Assembly: GCF_040581485.1 (NCBI RefSeq)
Contig: NC_090130.1
Location: 14,380,656 to 14,444,655, forward strand
DNA length: 64,000 nt
From: Linepithema humile
Taxonomy: Eukaryota; Arthropoda; Insecta; Hymenoptera; Formicidae
Reading direction: 5' to 3'
Both the position numbers and the translations under genes were made by a program. Shown here in pieces: positions 40,871 through 50,827 of this stretch (position 1 is its first letter; each line of letters starts with the position of its first letter). The notes below the pieces were generated by a model. That model had not been told where the DNA came from, did no database searches, and saw only the letters and a list, made by a program, of their open reading frames with translations.

Positions 40871-40932
40871 GAGGCGAGTGGCTGGAATATTAGAGATCAC
40901 CTGTTCGAAACCTGCTTCGTGCAACTTTTTTT
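40871..40932 (+). ncRNA. tRNA-like Pol III module (P2 left)
   Basis: GAGGCGAGTGGCTGG resembles an A box, and TGTTCGAAACC is one mismatch from a B box. The spacing is tRNA-like and an eight-T run follows at 40925-40932. A related inverted copy lies further inside the arm (about 41219-41294). It is probably a SINE-like remnant, not a functional tRNA. Confidence 0.45.
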
Positions 40933-41496
40933 TCTTTTTTCCACATTTGTTTCTAACATAGTAAATTATTAGATAATATTTTTTTGCCCAAAAAAATAAT
41001 ATTTTCTATTTATTATTAATATTCGCATATATTAAACTAACAATTTTAGAAATAATACAGATCTGCTATTGTTAATAGAAAAATGAAGTTATTTTACAAT
41101 GTTGCAACAAAGTGCTAATTTAACATATGCGAATATTTTTAATAAAGATAAAATAATTTTTTTTAGCCAAAAACATTATCTAATAATTTACTTAAAATAA
41201 ATATCAAAAAAGGAAAAAAAGTTACAAAATCACAGTTTTCAAACACGAGATTTTTAATATTCTTGCCATTCGCCTTACTCGTTTAGCCATGCTTGTTATT
41301 TTACATTTATCAACATAAAAGATTACACGCCTGCAAAGCTTTTAATTATTTATTTTAAACTACTGCATATTAGCAAGAGTTACTGCAGTAACTACATTTA
41401 CATGTACTGTGGAGATTAGTGGAGGAACACAGTAGCATATTAAAACTGCAGTCAAATAGATGTAGATTGGTAATTTTATTAATACTATTAATAAGT

Positions 41497-41594
41497 AGTG
41501 GTCTTCCGCATCACCTTTGAGGTTCCACTTATGGCGCGTTCGATTTTTTTTTAAGTGGATCGTCGCCTGGAGCCCTATTGTACCACTTTTTTTT
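41497..41594 (+). ncRNA. Conserved structured module with T-run (P2 left)
   Basis: It starts AGTGGTCTTCCGCATCACC and ends CTATTGTACCAC plus eight T's. It aligns with the P1 module at both ends but carries about 33 extra bases after GAGGT that form their own CCACTTA..TAAGTGG stem. Outer AGTGGT/ACCACT and TTCC/GGAG pairing is kept. Confidence 0.5.
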
Positions 41595-41811
41595 ACCCTG
41601 TTATTTACAGGTTAAAATAATTTACAGTAGTTGACACTGTATTTTTGTATCTATATACTTACTGTACTTTGTATACTCACTGTACTTGTACTTTTGCGCG
41701 TTGCGCGTATATTGGCGAGTTGGAAAAATTACTTACTTTATAATTTTTTATAAATACAAAATATATTTTGTATTTATTATGCCTGCAATGCTATCAAGAG
41801 TAATGAGAAAT

Positions 41812-42625
41812 ACAAGGTGTCCCATTTTAAACAATCCACTCAAATATCTCAGAAACACCGAGTTAAATAATAAAATTTTTTAAATAAAAGTTGTAGGATT
41901 TGGAGAGGGAAAAAATATAGGGATATTTGTTTGACCTTGGATGGAAGCGCTTCTGAGATTTGAAGGTCATTTTTATTTTTTTAAATGGAACCACTTTAAT
42001 TTTTTTATATAAATCGATTTCTCATAATATTTGTCGTAAAAAGTTATAAAACTAGGATGGCCGAAAATTGAATGGTTTACAAGATATTTTATACTTTAAT
42101 TTGACATAATTTTACATAAACTATAAAATATCTCGTTAAATATTCATTTTTCAATTATCTTACTTCAACACTTTTATGCACAAAATAATGAGAGGAATCA
42201 ATTGGTATAAAAAAACACATAGTTGTCTTTAAGAAAAAATCTAGCAGAGCTATATTTAAGCTATATTTAGCAGATATAATATAATATACTTTCTTCTTAA
42301 ATATATATACTTTTTTCTTAAAGTCAACTATGTATTTTTTTACACCAATTGATTCCTCTCATTATTTTGTGCATAAAAGTGTTGAAGTAAGATAATTGAA
42401 AAATTAATATTTAACGAGATATTTTATAGTTTATGTAAGTATGTGGTTTCATTTAAAAAAATAAAAATGACCTTCAAATCTCAGAAGCGCTTCCATCCAA
42501 GGTCAAACAAATATCCCTATATTTTTTCCCTCTTCAAATCCTACAACTTTTATTTAAAAAATTTTATTATTTAACTCGGTGTTTCTGAGATATTTGAGTG
42601 GATTGTTTAAAATGGGACACCTTGT
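41812..42625. mobile_element. ACAAGGTG foldback MITE at the centre of P2
   Basis: The ends ACAAGGTGTCCCATTTTAAA and TTTAAAATGGGACACCTTGT are flanked by T/A, as expected for a TA target. The family resembles the ACAGGGTG elements at 59.1-61.1 kb. Its midpoint coincides with the midpoint of P2. Confidence 0.7.
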
Positions 42626-42842
42626 ATTTCTCATTACTCTTGATAGCATTGCAGGCATAATAAATACAAAATATATTTTGTATTTATAAAAAATTATAAA
42701 GTAAGTAATTTTCCCAACTCGCCAATATACGCGCAACGCGCAAAAGTACAAGTACAGTGAGTATACAAAGTACAGTAAGTATATAGATACAAAAATACAG
42801 TGTCAACTACTGTAAATTATTTTAACCTGTAAATAACAGGTG

Positions 42843-42940
42843 TAAAAAAAGTGGTACAATAGGGCTCCAGGCGACGATCCACTTAAAAAAAAATCGAACG
42901 CGCCATAAGTGGAACCTCAAAGGTGGTGCGGAAGACCACT
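42843..42940 (-). ncRNA. Conserved structured module with T-run (P2 right)
   Basis: Mirror copy of 41497-41594. It has the P1-like CACCACC version of the hairpin arm. Confidence 0.5.
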
Positions 42941-43500
42941 ACTTATTAATAGTATTAATAAAATTACCAATCTACATCTATTTGACTGCAGTTTTAATAT
43001 GCTACTGTGTTCCTCCACTAATCTCCACAGTACATGTATATGTAGTTACTGCAGTAACTCTTGCTAATATGCAGTAGTTTAAAATAAATAATTAAAAGCT
43101 TTGCAGGCGTGTAATCTTTTATGTTGATAAATGTAAAATAACAAGCATGGCTAAACGAGTAAGGCGAATGGCAAGAATATTAAAAATCTCGTGTTTGAAA
43201 ACTGTGATTTTGTAACTTTTTTTCCTTTTTTGATATTTATTTTAAGTAAATTATTAGATAATGTTTTTGGCTAAAAAAAATTATTTTATCTTTATTAAAA
43301 ATATTCGCATATGTTAAATTAGCACTTTGTTGCAACATTGTAAAATAACTTCATTTTTCTATTAACAATAGCAGATCTGTATTATTTCTAAAATTGTTAG
43401 TTTAATATATGCGAATATTAATAATAAATAGAAAATATTATTTTTTTGGGCAAAAAAATATTATCTAATAATTTACTATGTTAGAAACAAATGTGGAAAA

Positions 43501-43567
43501 AAGAAAAAAAAGTTGCACGAAGCAGGTTTCGAACAGGTGATCTCTAATATTCCAGCCACTCGCCTCA
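43501..43567 (-). ncRNA. tRNA-like Pol III module (P2 right)
   Basis: Mirror copy of 40871-40932 on the minus strand, with GGTTTCGAACA on the plus strand marking the B box. Confidence 0.45.
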
Positions 43568-43680
43568 GAATTTCTTTTCTGAATCAGAAACGCTTGCTTT
43601 TAACATGCAAGTAGCATGCATTTATCGTCTGTTGTGTCGGCTCGGTGGAAGGGAGCGTTCGCTCTCTTTCATTGGTTGAA

Positions 43681-43709
43681 CGGCCGAGCTCACACGGATA
43701 CGTGACGTA
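43681..43709. promoter_or_regulatory. Subterminal block shared with P1 (P2 right)
   Basis: Inverted copy of 40728-40756 (GAGCTCACACGGATACGTGA then CGTAG). Confidence 0.55.
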
Positions 43710-43952
43710 GCGCTTCTGTAAGGTTGTGTGAGGCAGCGGAGCCGGGACCGCTGTGGGAAATATCGCATCACTGCTTGAGGGGTAGCCGGACCCCCGTTCC
43801 CTCCTAAGAAGGAACTGTGCGCTCTTAGCACCGCAGAAACACCTTTTCAGGTATTCCCACGGTGAGCCCTCTCACCACGACAAGGTGGCGCACAACGAGA
43901 GGGATATAGGAGGGTGCCCGAAGGCAATTTCCCTGAGGGTTTAATGGTAAAC

Positions 43953-44162
43953 CTACAACCTTGAGTGACGACAGAGTCGTCCCAATCCTGAGGAGTTTTT
44001 CCAATCATGGGAACTCCCGTGAAACCCAGGTTTTTTCACAGAGTTTTCCTTCTCCGGGACGTTTTGTTTTCCCTTCTCCGGGTCGTTACTCCGGTCGTCG
44101 GGCGCTATAGGCTGCGTAGCTACCTTCGCTACATGTACCGGGTTGTCCACTTTCGGAGGCAA
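43953..44162 (-). pseudogene. gag: N-terminal fragment of another gag
   Basis: The frame starts MPPKVDNPVHVAKVATQP and runs 69 codons before a stop, next to the 5' end of unit E. The hydrophilic Lys/Glu/Pro-rich sequence and its position downstream (minus strand) of a monomer array and a leader-like CTCCGG stretch suggest the start of a different non-LTR element, cut by unit E. No knuckle is present, so the assignment is tentative. Confidence 0.4.
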
Positions 44163-44190
44163 CTTGTTAGGGGAGCCGCCCTCACACTCC

Positions 44191-44852
44191 CGGACGATCT
44201 TTGTTAAGCCTGGATCCCGGCCAGCTGGTTATTTCCATTTGAGACTTTTCATCAGGAGGTATCTCAAACCCCCGGTTGTTTAACGAGGTTTTCCTTTCTC
44301 GGGACGATCTTTGTTTAGCCTGGATCCCGGCCAGCTGGTTATTTCCAGTTGGAACTTTTCATCAGGAGGTATCTCAAACCCCCGGTTGTTTAACGAGGTT
44401 TTCTTTTCTCGGGACGATCTTTGTTTAGCCTGGATCCCGGCCAGCTGGTTATTTCCATTTGGGACTTTTCATCAGGAGGTGTCCTCAAACCCCCAGTTGT
44501 TTAACGAGGTTTTCCTTCCTCGGGATGATCTTTGTTAAGCCTGGATCCCGGCCAGCTGGTTATTCCTATTTGAGACTTTTCATCAGGAGGTATTCTCAAA
44601 CTTCCGGTTTCTAACGAGGTTTTCCTTCCTCGGGACGATCTTTGTTAAGCCTGGATCCTGGTCAGCTGGTTATTCCCATTTGAGACTTTTCATCAGAAGG
44701 TATTCTCAAACCCCCGGTTTTTTAACGAGGTGTCCTTCCTCGGGACGATCTTTGTTAAGCCTGGATCCCGGCCAGCTGGTTATTCCCATTTGAGACTTTT
44801 CATCAAGAGGTATCTCAAACCCCCGGTTTTTGTAACAAGGTTTTCCTTCCTC
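44191..44852 (-). repeat. Six tandem ~110-bp monomers
   Basis: Units begin near 44191, 44301, 44411, 44521, 44631 and 44741. Each contains CCTGGATCCCGGCCAGCTGG, then CTTTTCATCA(G/A)GAGGTAT and ACCCCCGGTT. They lie upstream (minus strand) of a gag-like start, the position of promoter monomers in some non-LTR elements such as mouse L1. Confidence 0.8.
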
Positions 44853-44875
44853 GGCTTGTTAGGGCATGCAGGCTG

Positions 44876-44932
44876 GCGGAGGAGAAAGGGGAGAGGGTAA
44901 GAAGGAAGAGGGAAAAGTAAAGGAAAAGGAGA
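44876..44932. repeat. Purine-rich tract
   Basis: About 57 bases of almost only G and A (GGAGGAGAAAGGGGAGAGGG and similar), just beyond the monomer array. The following AT-rich 44933-45255 shows no feature. Confidence 0.7.
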
Positions 44933-45255
44933 CAGTCTACAAAGGCCCATTTTGAGGTTTTCCCCCTCAGTTTTTTTTCAGAGTTGTACTTCTCTGGCCA
45001 AATTTTAGGTCATAAGGTACAAATTAACGCAAGTATATATTTCTATTCTATCTTTTTCATTGGATGTCAAACACAGAATAAAACATGTATTAACATGTAT
45101 GTTAACGTGACATTCTATGTTCGATATCCGCTAGAAAATAAATATAGAATGACACGTTTTTACATTGTTAAATGAAATGCATTCAAAGATAAGGTAGAAA
45201 AATAAAAGCTGATAAATCGTATATTTTTCAACTTGTAAAAATATTTGATATTTCT

Positions 45256-45437
45256 AAAGGCCTGTGTCCACGATGCAAGAAATTGGTCCAAGCTCTTGGT
45301 CCGAGAAATGTATAGCCAATTAAATTGAAGTTCTTATGGAAAAACAGCAAGTTGATTGGTTACACATTTCTTAAAGCAATCCAACCATTTTGGGCCAAGA
45401 ACTCGAACCAATTTCTTGCATCGTGGACACGGGCTTT
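45256..45437. mobile_element. MITE with ~36-bp inverted ends
   Basis: AAAGGCCTGTGTCCACGATG and CATCGTGGACACGGGCTTT are inverted, extending to CAAGAAATTGGT/ACCAATTTCTTG. The flanks read CTA and AAT, fitting a TA or TAA target. The interior is noncoding. Confidence 0.75.
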
Positions 45438-45626
45438 AATATATACAGATCTGGAAAATTGAGAAATAATGAATTTATTCATATATTTTCATATATTTTC
45501 ATTTCTGTTCTCAACTTTTCTGAAAAGTGTGCCAATTCATATAAAAAATCTTAAAATTTTCTGAAAAAGTTATAAAATTTTTGTAAAAAATCTGAAAATT
45601 TTTATGAAAAATTCTGAGAATATTTT
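45438..45626. other. AT-rich spacer, no feature
   Basis: Only AT-rich sequence with repeated TCTGAAAATTTT-like words. No gene seen. Confidence 0.5.
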
Positions 45627-46197
45627 TCACCAGGGAACCCAGTGTGACACATTTCTATCATTAATTTTCTCTTTTTTAAATGTATAATAGCGTGGAATTT
45701 CAATATATAAATATTGTCTTGCTTCTTCATCACGCAAATTTAATGAAAAATAATCGATTAACATAGTAACCTGGCTTAATGCAGAAGTTATTGTGTCTTC
45801 ATTAGATTCATTTTCAATTATAATATTTTGTTCATTAGGAAGATGGACTGGTAAACGCATTATAGTATGGCTTTTATCTTGTAACTTCTTACCAAGGATA
45901 CGCCAACAGGCTTCTACAGGTCCAACATAACGAGAGTTCGATATAATTGTGTATCTCATCATGATCAATAATTACATTTTCTGTTATTGGTTCAATGGTT
46001 ATAGCAGCAACATCGTGCCCTTTATAAATATATTTATATAGATATTTAACCGATTTGATACTTGAAACTACTTCAACATTAATATGACAATTAAATATAA
46101 TCGATAAAGTAGGACAATATGGAACAACATAACGATTATCAACTATATAACTACCAGGACGTTTAAAATTTTTACCATTGTTTCGTCGACAATAATA
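45627..46197 (-). pseudogene. Helitron Rep/helicase fragment
   Basis: On the minus strand the upstream part encodes VDNRYVVPYCPTLSI, HINVEVVSSIKSVKYLYKYIYKGHD, and the downstream part NSRYVGPVEACWRIL and LPVHLPNEQNIII. This order is characteristic of the region between the Rep nuclease and the Pif1-type helicase of Helitron transposases. A frame shift near 45965 separates the two. Both the Rep catalytic motifs and the helicase are missing. The fragment ends abruptly in an unrelated foldback repeat at about 46198. Confidence 0.75.
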
Positions 46198-46497
46198 CTT
46201 TGAGAGATATTTGCAATTGCTCGATGATATCTGTTAAAATTAATTTTTCTAAAATTTTTAAATAATGTACGTATAAATAATAACAAAAAGATAGCAGATA
46301 ATTTCAGCATTAACGATTTTGTGCTTTGATTTATGTTATAACATTTTTTTTTACATTGGCTGGATAGCTTAATATTAAAACGGTTTCAGCATTAAATAGT
46401 TAAAATAGTAAATAGAGTATCAAATTATAATTATTAGCTCAATATTAAGCTATCCAAACAATGTAAAAAAAAATATTATACATAAGTCAAAGCACAA
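46198..46497. repeat. Foldback repeat, left part (split by BEL/Pao)
   Basis: It contains inverted arms: TGCAATTGCTCGATGATATC through TTTTGTGCTTTGATTTATG reads back, after a short loop, in AATATTAAGCTATCC and CATAAGTCAAAGCACAA. It continues past the BEL/Pao insertion at 53983. A related uninterrupted junction exists at about 61355-61400. Confidence 0.7.
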
Positions 46498-46685
46498 TGG
46501 ATAGGCATTTAATGATTTAATCTGTTTTGCTTTCTTTCTTTTACATTTATTTTCGGACTTGACTGACATTACAACGTAAGTACTTGCTCGACTCCACTCA
46601 ACTTCCTCTCTTGGCGCTTGCGTCCACTTTCGTTTTACAAAATAATATAGGCGCGAAATTAAAACATTTGAAAGTAGCAGTAACA
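46498..46685 (-). repeat. BEL/Pao 3' LTR
   Basis: It starts TGTTACTGCTACTTTC on the minus strand and ends CTATCCA. Near-identical to 53795-53982 with only a few substitutions. Confidence 0.9.
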
Positions 46686-46873
46686 TACCGCGCGCCTTGA
46701 TAGATTCTGACTATCAAAATAAATAAAGTGGGTGATTAACAAATGTTGGAACAAATAAATTTTCTTGAAATCAAATAGTAACGTGACATAAATGTCTAAC
46801 TCGAATTAACAAAAATGTAACACTGTTAAGAGTGAGTACTACATATGATTAAACTAAACTGTTAAAATATAAG

Positions 46874-47728
46874 CTACTTCTTTTGAGTATTAGCATCTTC
46901 GGTAGGTAGTATAGCTAATTTGGCAGCTGCTCTTTTGAATGAACCATTTGCAGTCTTAATTGTCGCTGTTCGAACAATGCCGTCGAGGCCTGGAAATATC
47001 TCTTCGACTCTTCCAATCATCCATTTCAAGGGGGGTAGCCCATCCTCGCGACAAACCACCAATTGTCCAATTCGGAGCGCTGGACCACGATTTGATTGCC
47101 ATTTCGTTCGATTGTGAAGCTGGAGCAAATATTCGGATGACCAGCGCTTCCAAAAATGCTGCCTTATTTGCTCAAGGTGTTGCCATCGCGACAAGCGATT
47201 TGTCTTTAGGAAAGTTATGTCGGGCTCAGGATAGGACGTTATTGCCTCGCTTATAAGGAAGTGTCCTGCTGAAACATAACTCAAATCATTGGGATCTGAA
47301 GATACAGGAATTAAAGGTCTCGAATTAAGAATAGATTCTATTTGAATCGCCAAAGTTGAAGCCTCCTCGAAGGTAAGCGCCACATTAGCGGCGACCTTGT
47401 AGAAATGCCTCTTAAAGGCCTTCACCGTGGCCTCCCAAAGCCCTCCAAAATGAGGAGCTCGCGGGGGGATGAAATGCCACTTGATCTGGTCCATCGCTGT
47501 CTCATCCTTGATTTTGCTTTGATGTTCCTCTTTATTGAATAGATTTCTAAGTTTCTCTAGTTCACGGTTAGCACCAACAAAATTGGTACCGTTGTCCGAA
47601 AAGACATCCGAAGGCTTACCTCTTCGTCCAATAAATCTTTTAAATGCGTTGAGAAATGCGTCAGTGCTCATGTTTGATACCACCTCCAAGTGGACCGCCT
47701 TTATCGCCAGACAAACGAATATTGACAC
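46874..47728 (-). pseudogene. pol: BEL/Pao integrase core and C-terminal domain
   Basis: This 284-codon open frame starts FVCLAIKAVHLEVVSNMS, then FSDNGTNFVGA (second catalytic Asp) and APHFGGLWEATVKAFK (catalytic Glu). The C-terminal DUF5641-type region has LRIGQLVVCREDGLPPLKW and IGRVEEIFPGLDG. It is the best preserved part of the element. The first catalytic region lies at the frame boundary near 47728, so it is not an independent gene. Confidence 0.9.
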
Positions 47729-47753
47729 ATAAGCCTTTACATTTTTACTGTTT

Positions 47754-49230
47754 CTACGCGACCCTTCGCGAACGTATATCGGTCCGCAAAAATCTATGCC
47801 TACGCAGCTGAAGAGTCTTGAAGGTGTAACGATAGGCAGGTAGACTTCCCATTAATTGCTCTGAGAATCTTGGTCTATATATATACTTGAAGCATTTTAT
47901 GCAGCCTTGTAATAATTTTCTTACCGTACCGCGCGCCTTGAGCGACCAGTATTTAAGCCGTACGGCAGCTAAAGTTGCTTCTGCTCCCGTGTGCATGAGT
48001 CTTCGGTGCTCATGTTCGATAATAAGCCTTGTAAGATTTGATCGTTGATGTAATAGATACGGATGCTTGACATCTGATTGTAAACTTGAACGTTGGAGTC
48101 TACCACCAACACGTATTAGGCCTTCCTGATCAATAAATCGATTTAATTGCTTCAAGTTGCTTTTACTTGATACAACTCCTTTGGCCTTTAAATCATTGAT
48201 ATCCTTATCGAATGTTGTTTCTTGATCTTTTCTTATTAATTTCTTGATAGCTTCTTGTAACTCCTCCACCGTCAAAGTGCTCCTTTCGTCCTCTGCAATT
48301 GTGAGCGAAGCGTAAGCACGTAGCTGCCACTCGAATAAGTCTGCTGAATGTCGAGAATTTACTGAATGGATTGCCTTGCGAATAATTAGATATTGCAACC
48401 ACCTTTAAATTATCATATTCTTCATGTTGATGCTCATCATGCTCCGTTATTTCGTCTTGATTTTTTAGTAGATAGTCACCATGTAGCCAACTGGGTCCTT
48501 CCCACCAGAGTTAAGAATTTATTAATTCCCTTGCATCAATTCCGCGCGAAATGAGATCAGCGGAGTTTTCTTTACTTTCAACATGATTCCAATTTTCTAT
48601 GGATGTTATTTCTTGAATGTCTCCGACTCTGTGCCCCACGAAGACCGGCAATTTCTTGTTTCTTGCTCGAAGCCAGTGCAACACTATTGATGAATCGGTC
48701 CAAAAATATTTGTTATCGATGTTAATTTCCAATGCATTTCTGACCTTGTCCATGAGCTGAGCTAGCAATTGTGCACCGCAAAGTTCCAATCTAGGTATTG
48801 ACAATACCTTAATGGGTGCAATTTGAGATTTGGAACATATCAATTGCACGTCTATGGCTCCATCACTCTTGGTGCTACGCATATAAATACAAGCCCGCTC
48901 GCTTGCATCACAGAATCCATGGAGTTTCTTGCAAACATTATGATCATCCTCAATAATTTTTCGTGGTATTTCAAAGTCTTCTAATTTCTGCAGCTCCTGA
49001 ATGTAATGCGACCATTTTGACTGAAGATCCGTGGGTAGCGTTTTGTCCCAATCTATTTGCGTCTTCCACAGTTGTTGAATCATAATTTTTGCATTTATGA
49101 TAACTGGGCCCAGAAGTCCTAATGGATCAAATATTTGTGATATTTGCGACAGAATGGATCTCTTTGTGTGAGTACTTGAATTGATTCTGATTGAGATTCG
49201 ATACTGAAAAACGTCCCTGAGGGGTTCCAA
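47754..49230 (-). pseudogene. pol: BEL/Pao RNase H and integrase zinc domain
   Basis: The frame 49230-48511 carries FDPLGLLGPVIINAKIM, LHGFCDASERACI (RNase H Asp), SIPRLELCGAQLLA (Glu) and FWTDSSIVLHWL (Asp), then SADLISRGIDARELINS. The frame 48398-47754 has LEEL-type helices and the integrase zinc site with the pattern H-x4-H (EHEHRRLMH) and CIKCF. These are conserved elements of BEL/Pao pol. A frame break separates the parts at about 48400-48510. Confidence 0.85.
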
Positions 49231-50700
49231 CTAATGCCTAGAGTCTTTGCAAATCCATCTTTGTCCAGTTCTAATAGCTGACCTTTGGAAGAGCTTGAGA
49301 GATTTTGCAATATTTCCCTATCGTTAGATGCCCATTTACGTATCTTGAATCCACCTTTACTAAGCATAGATATCAATTGATCACGGATTTCGAGCAATTT
49401 TGTTTTGCTGTTGGCACCCGTAATTAGGTCATCGATATAAAAGTCCCTACGTGTTACTGATGCTCCTTCGAGAAATGAATGGGCCTCTAAGTCAGCTAGC
49501 TGTCGTATCACCTTTGTGGCCACGAATGCTGATGCTGATGCTGATGCTGTGCCGTAGGTTAAGGTAAGTAGTTCGTAGGTTTCAATGATATTTGCTGGAT
49601 TTTCTCTCCATAGAATTCTCTGTAGCGACGTTTACTCCTTGTTGACGATTATCTGCCTATACATCTTCTCGAGATCTCCTATTAGAGCGTATTTGTACGT
49701 TCGGAAGCGTATCAATATTGATGTACTTTCTTGTTGCAAAACAGGCCCTATCATGAGTGCATCATTTAATGAGACACCGCTCGAGGTCTTGCTTGATGCA
49801 TCAAAGACTACCTGCAATTTTGTAGTAGTGCTGTCTTGCTTGATGATACAATGATGTGGCATATAAAAATGCGGCATATCATCGTTGACAGGTTCCTGGA
49901 GCTTACGCATGTGACCTAATTCTCTATATTCTTGCAGGAACTTGTTATATTTGATTCTACGTTGGGGATCCCGATTTAGCCTTTTTTTTCAAGCTATGTA
50001 GTCGCTGTGTTGCGATCTTTCTGGAATGACTCAAGTTGTCAAGGATGTTTGTCTTGACTGGCAATGTTATGATGAATCTACCATCATGATTTCTTTTGTA
50101 CGTTTTAGCAAAATGAATTTCACATGCACGTTCTTCAGGCGTTCTTGAATTTATTCTGTTACAGCCTTTCAATTGCCAAAACTTTGTAAGACTGTCATTT
50201 AATGGCTCCCTCACGGCCAAACTACAGATCGTACCCTTTGGATAGCTCCCTGTTGCGAGTTCGCCCGAGACAATCCATCCTAACAATGTCTTCTGCCAAG
50301 ATGGTTGATTATCTGCTAGCTTTATCCTGCCGATGCATAACAAATCAAGGAATATTTCTGCTCCTATTAGAAGCTCTATTTTGGCTGGTTGATCAAATTG
50401 AGAATCTGCCATTATGATGCCCTTGGGTATTTGTAAATCCTCCCTACCTATTCTGCTGACGGGAAGATTTTGTGTGATAGTGTCCACCACCAAGCAATCT
50501 AACGCTCTTTTGTATCCAGATGTGCGAAATCCTATGATAATTTTCGCAATGCTTCTTGTTTGTATGGATTGCTGACCGAGTCCACACTGGAATATTAGTA
50601 TCTCGCTGATTAAGTCCTAGTTCCCTGCAGCGTGTGACAAAACAGGATTGAGATCCATTGTCTAATAGTGCTCGAATTGTTCTGACTCCTTTCTTGCTAT
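49119..50700 (-). pseudogene. pol: BEL/Pao protease and reverse transcriptase
   Basis: The protease/linker region (50493-49957) shows LLIGAEIFLDLLCIGRI and the LGWIVSGEL motif of Pao elements. RT follows: MPHHCIIKQDSTTTKL, VVFDASSKTSSGVSLND, LIGDLEKMYRQI (49910-49632), then the catalytic FYIDDLITGANS (about 49450-49415) and GFKIRKWASNDREIL. Frame changes occur near 49955, 49630 and 49530, where a GCTGAT repeat interrupts the coding sequence. The copy is inactive, but domain order and motifs are unambiguous. Confidence 0.85.
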
Positions 50701-50827
50701 TTAATACATTTACTAGCGCCGTGGCTAATAAAATTTGATGCCCAGGATTTATCGACGTATTACTTACAACGGCTGATTCTATTCCTTCTTGACCATCAAC
50801 CTTTTCCTTTTTAGCATCCGATTCAGG

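Larger units (their letters stand above)
40664..43773. mobile_element. Giant palindromic element P2 (hAT-like, 8-bp TSD)
   Basis: This 3.1-kb near-perfect inverted repeat is centred at about 42218, with ends CAGTGATGCGATATTTCC and GGAAATATCGCATCACTG. It is flanked by the 8-bp duplication CTTGAGGG (40656-40663 and 43774-43781). Unit D shows the uninterrupted host sequence (CAAGTCCC..GGGTAGCCGG), so the insertion site in E is clear. CAG ends plus 8 bp fit the hAT superfamily. Each arm carries the block shared with P1, a tRNA-like module, the conserved structured module, and half of a central foldback MITE. No transposase is present. Confidence 0.88.
37397..43904 (-). mobile_element. Unit E: gag-only non-LTR unit, split by P2
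   Basis: The tail is a T-run at 37397-37412, directly next to TTAACCTAACC on its outer side. A ~450-bp 3' UTR, a decayed gag and a 5' UTR follow; the UTR resumes after palindrome P2 at 43782 and ends at about 43904 with the same terminal hairpin (CCCTCTC/GAGAGGG). It is closest to unit A. No reverse transcriptase is present. Confidence 0.75.

Noticed and set aside
41686..42751. 65-codon ORF present twice in P2
   Set aside because: The duplication is forced by the palindrome, and the frame crosses the edge of the central MITE. No coding character.
44191..44852. CRISPR-like array
   Set aside because: Repeats are contiguous with no unique spacers, and the context is eukaryotic retroelements.
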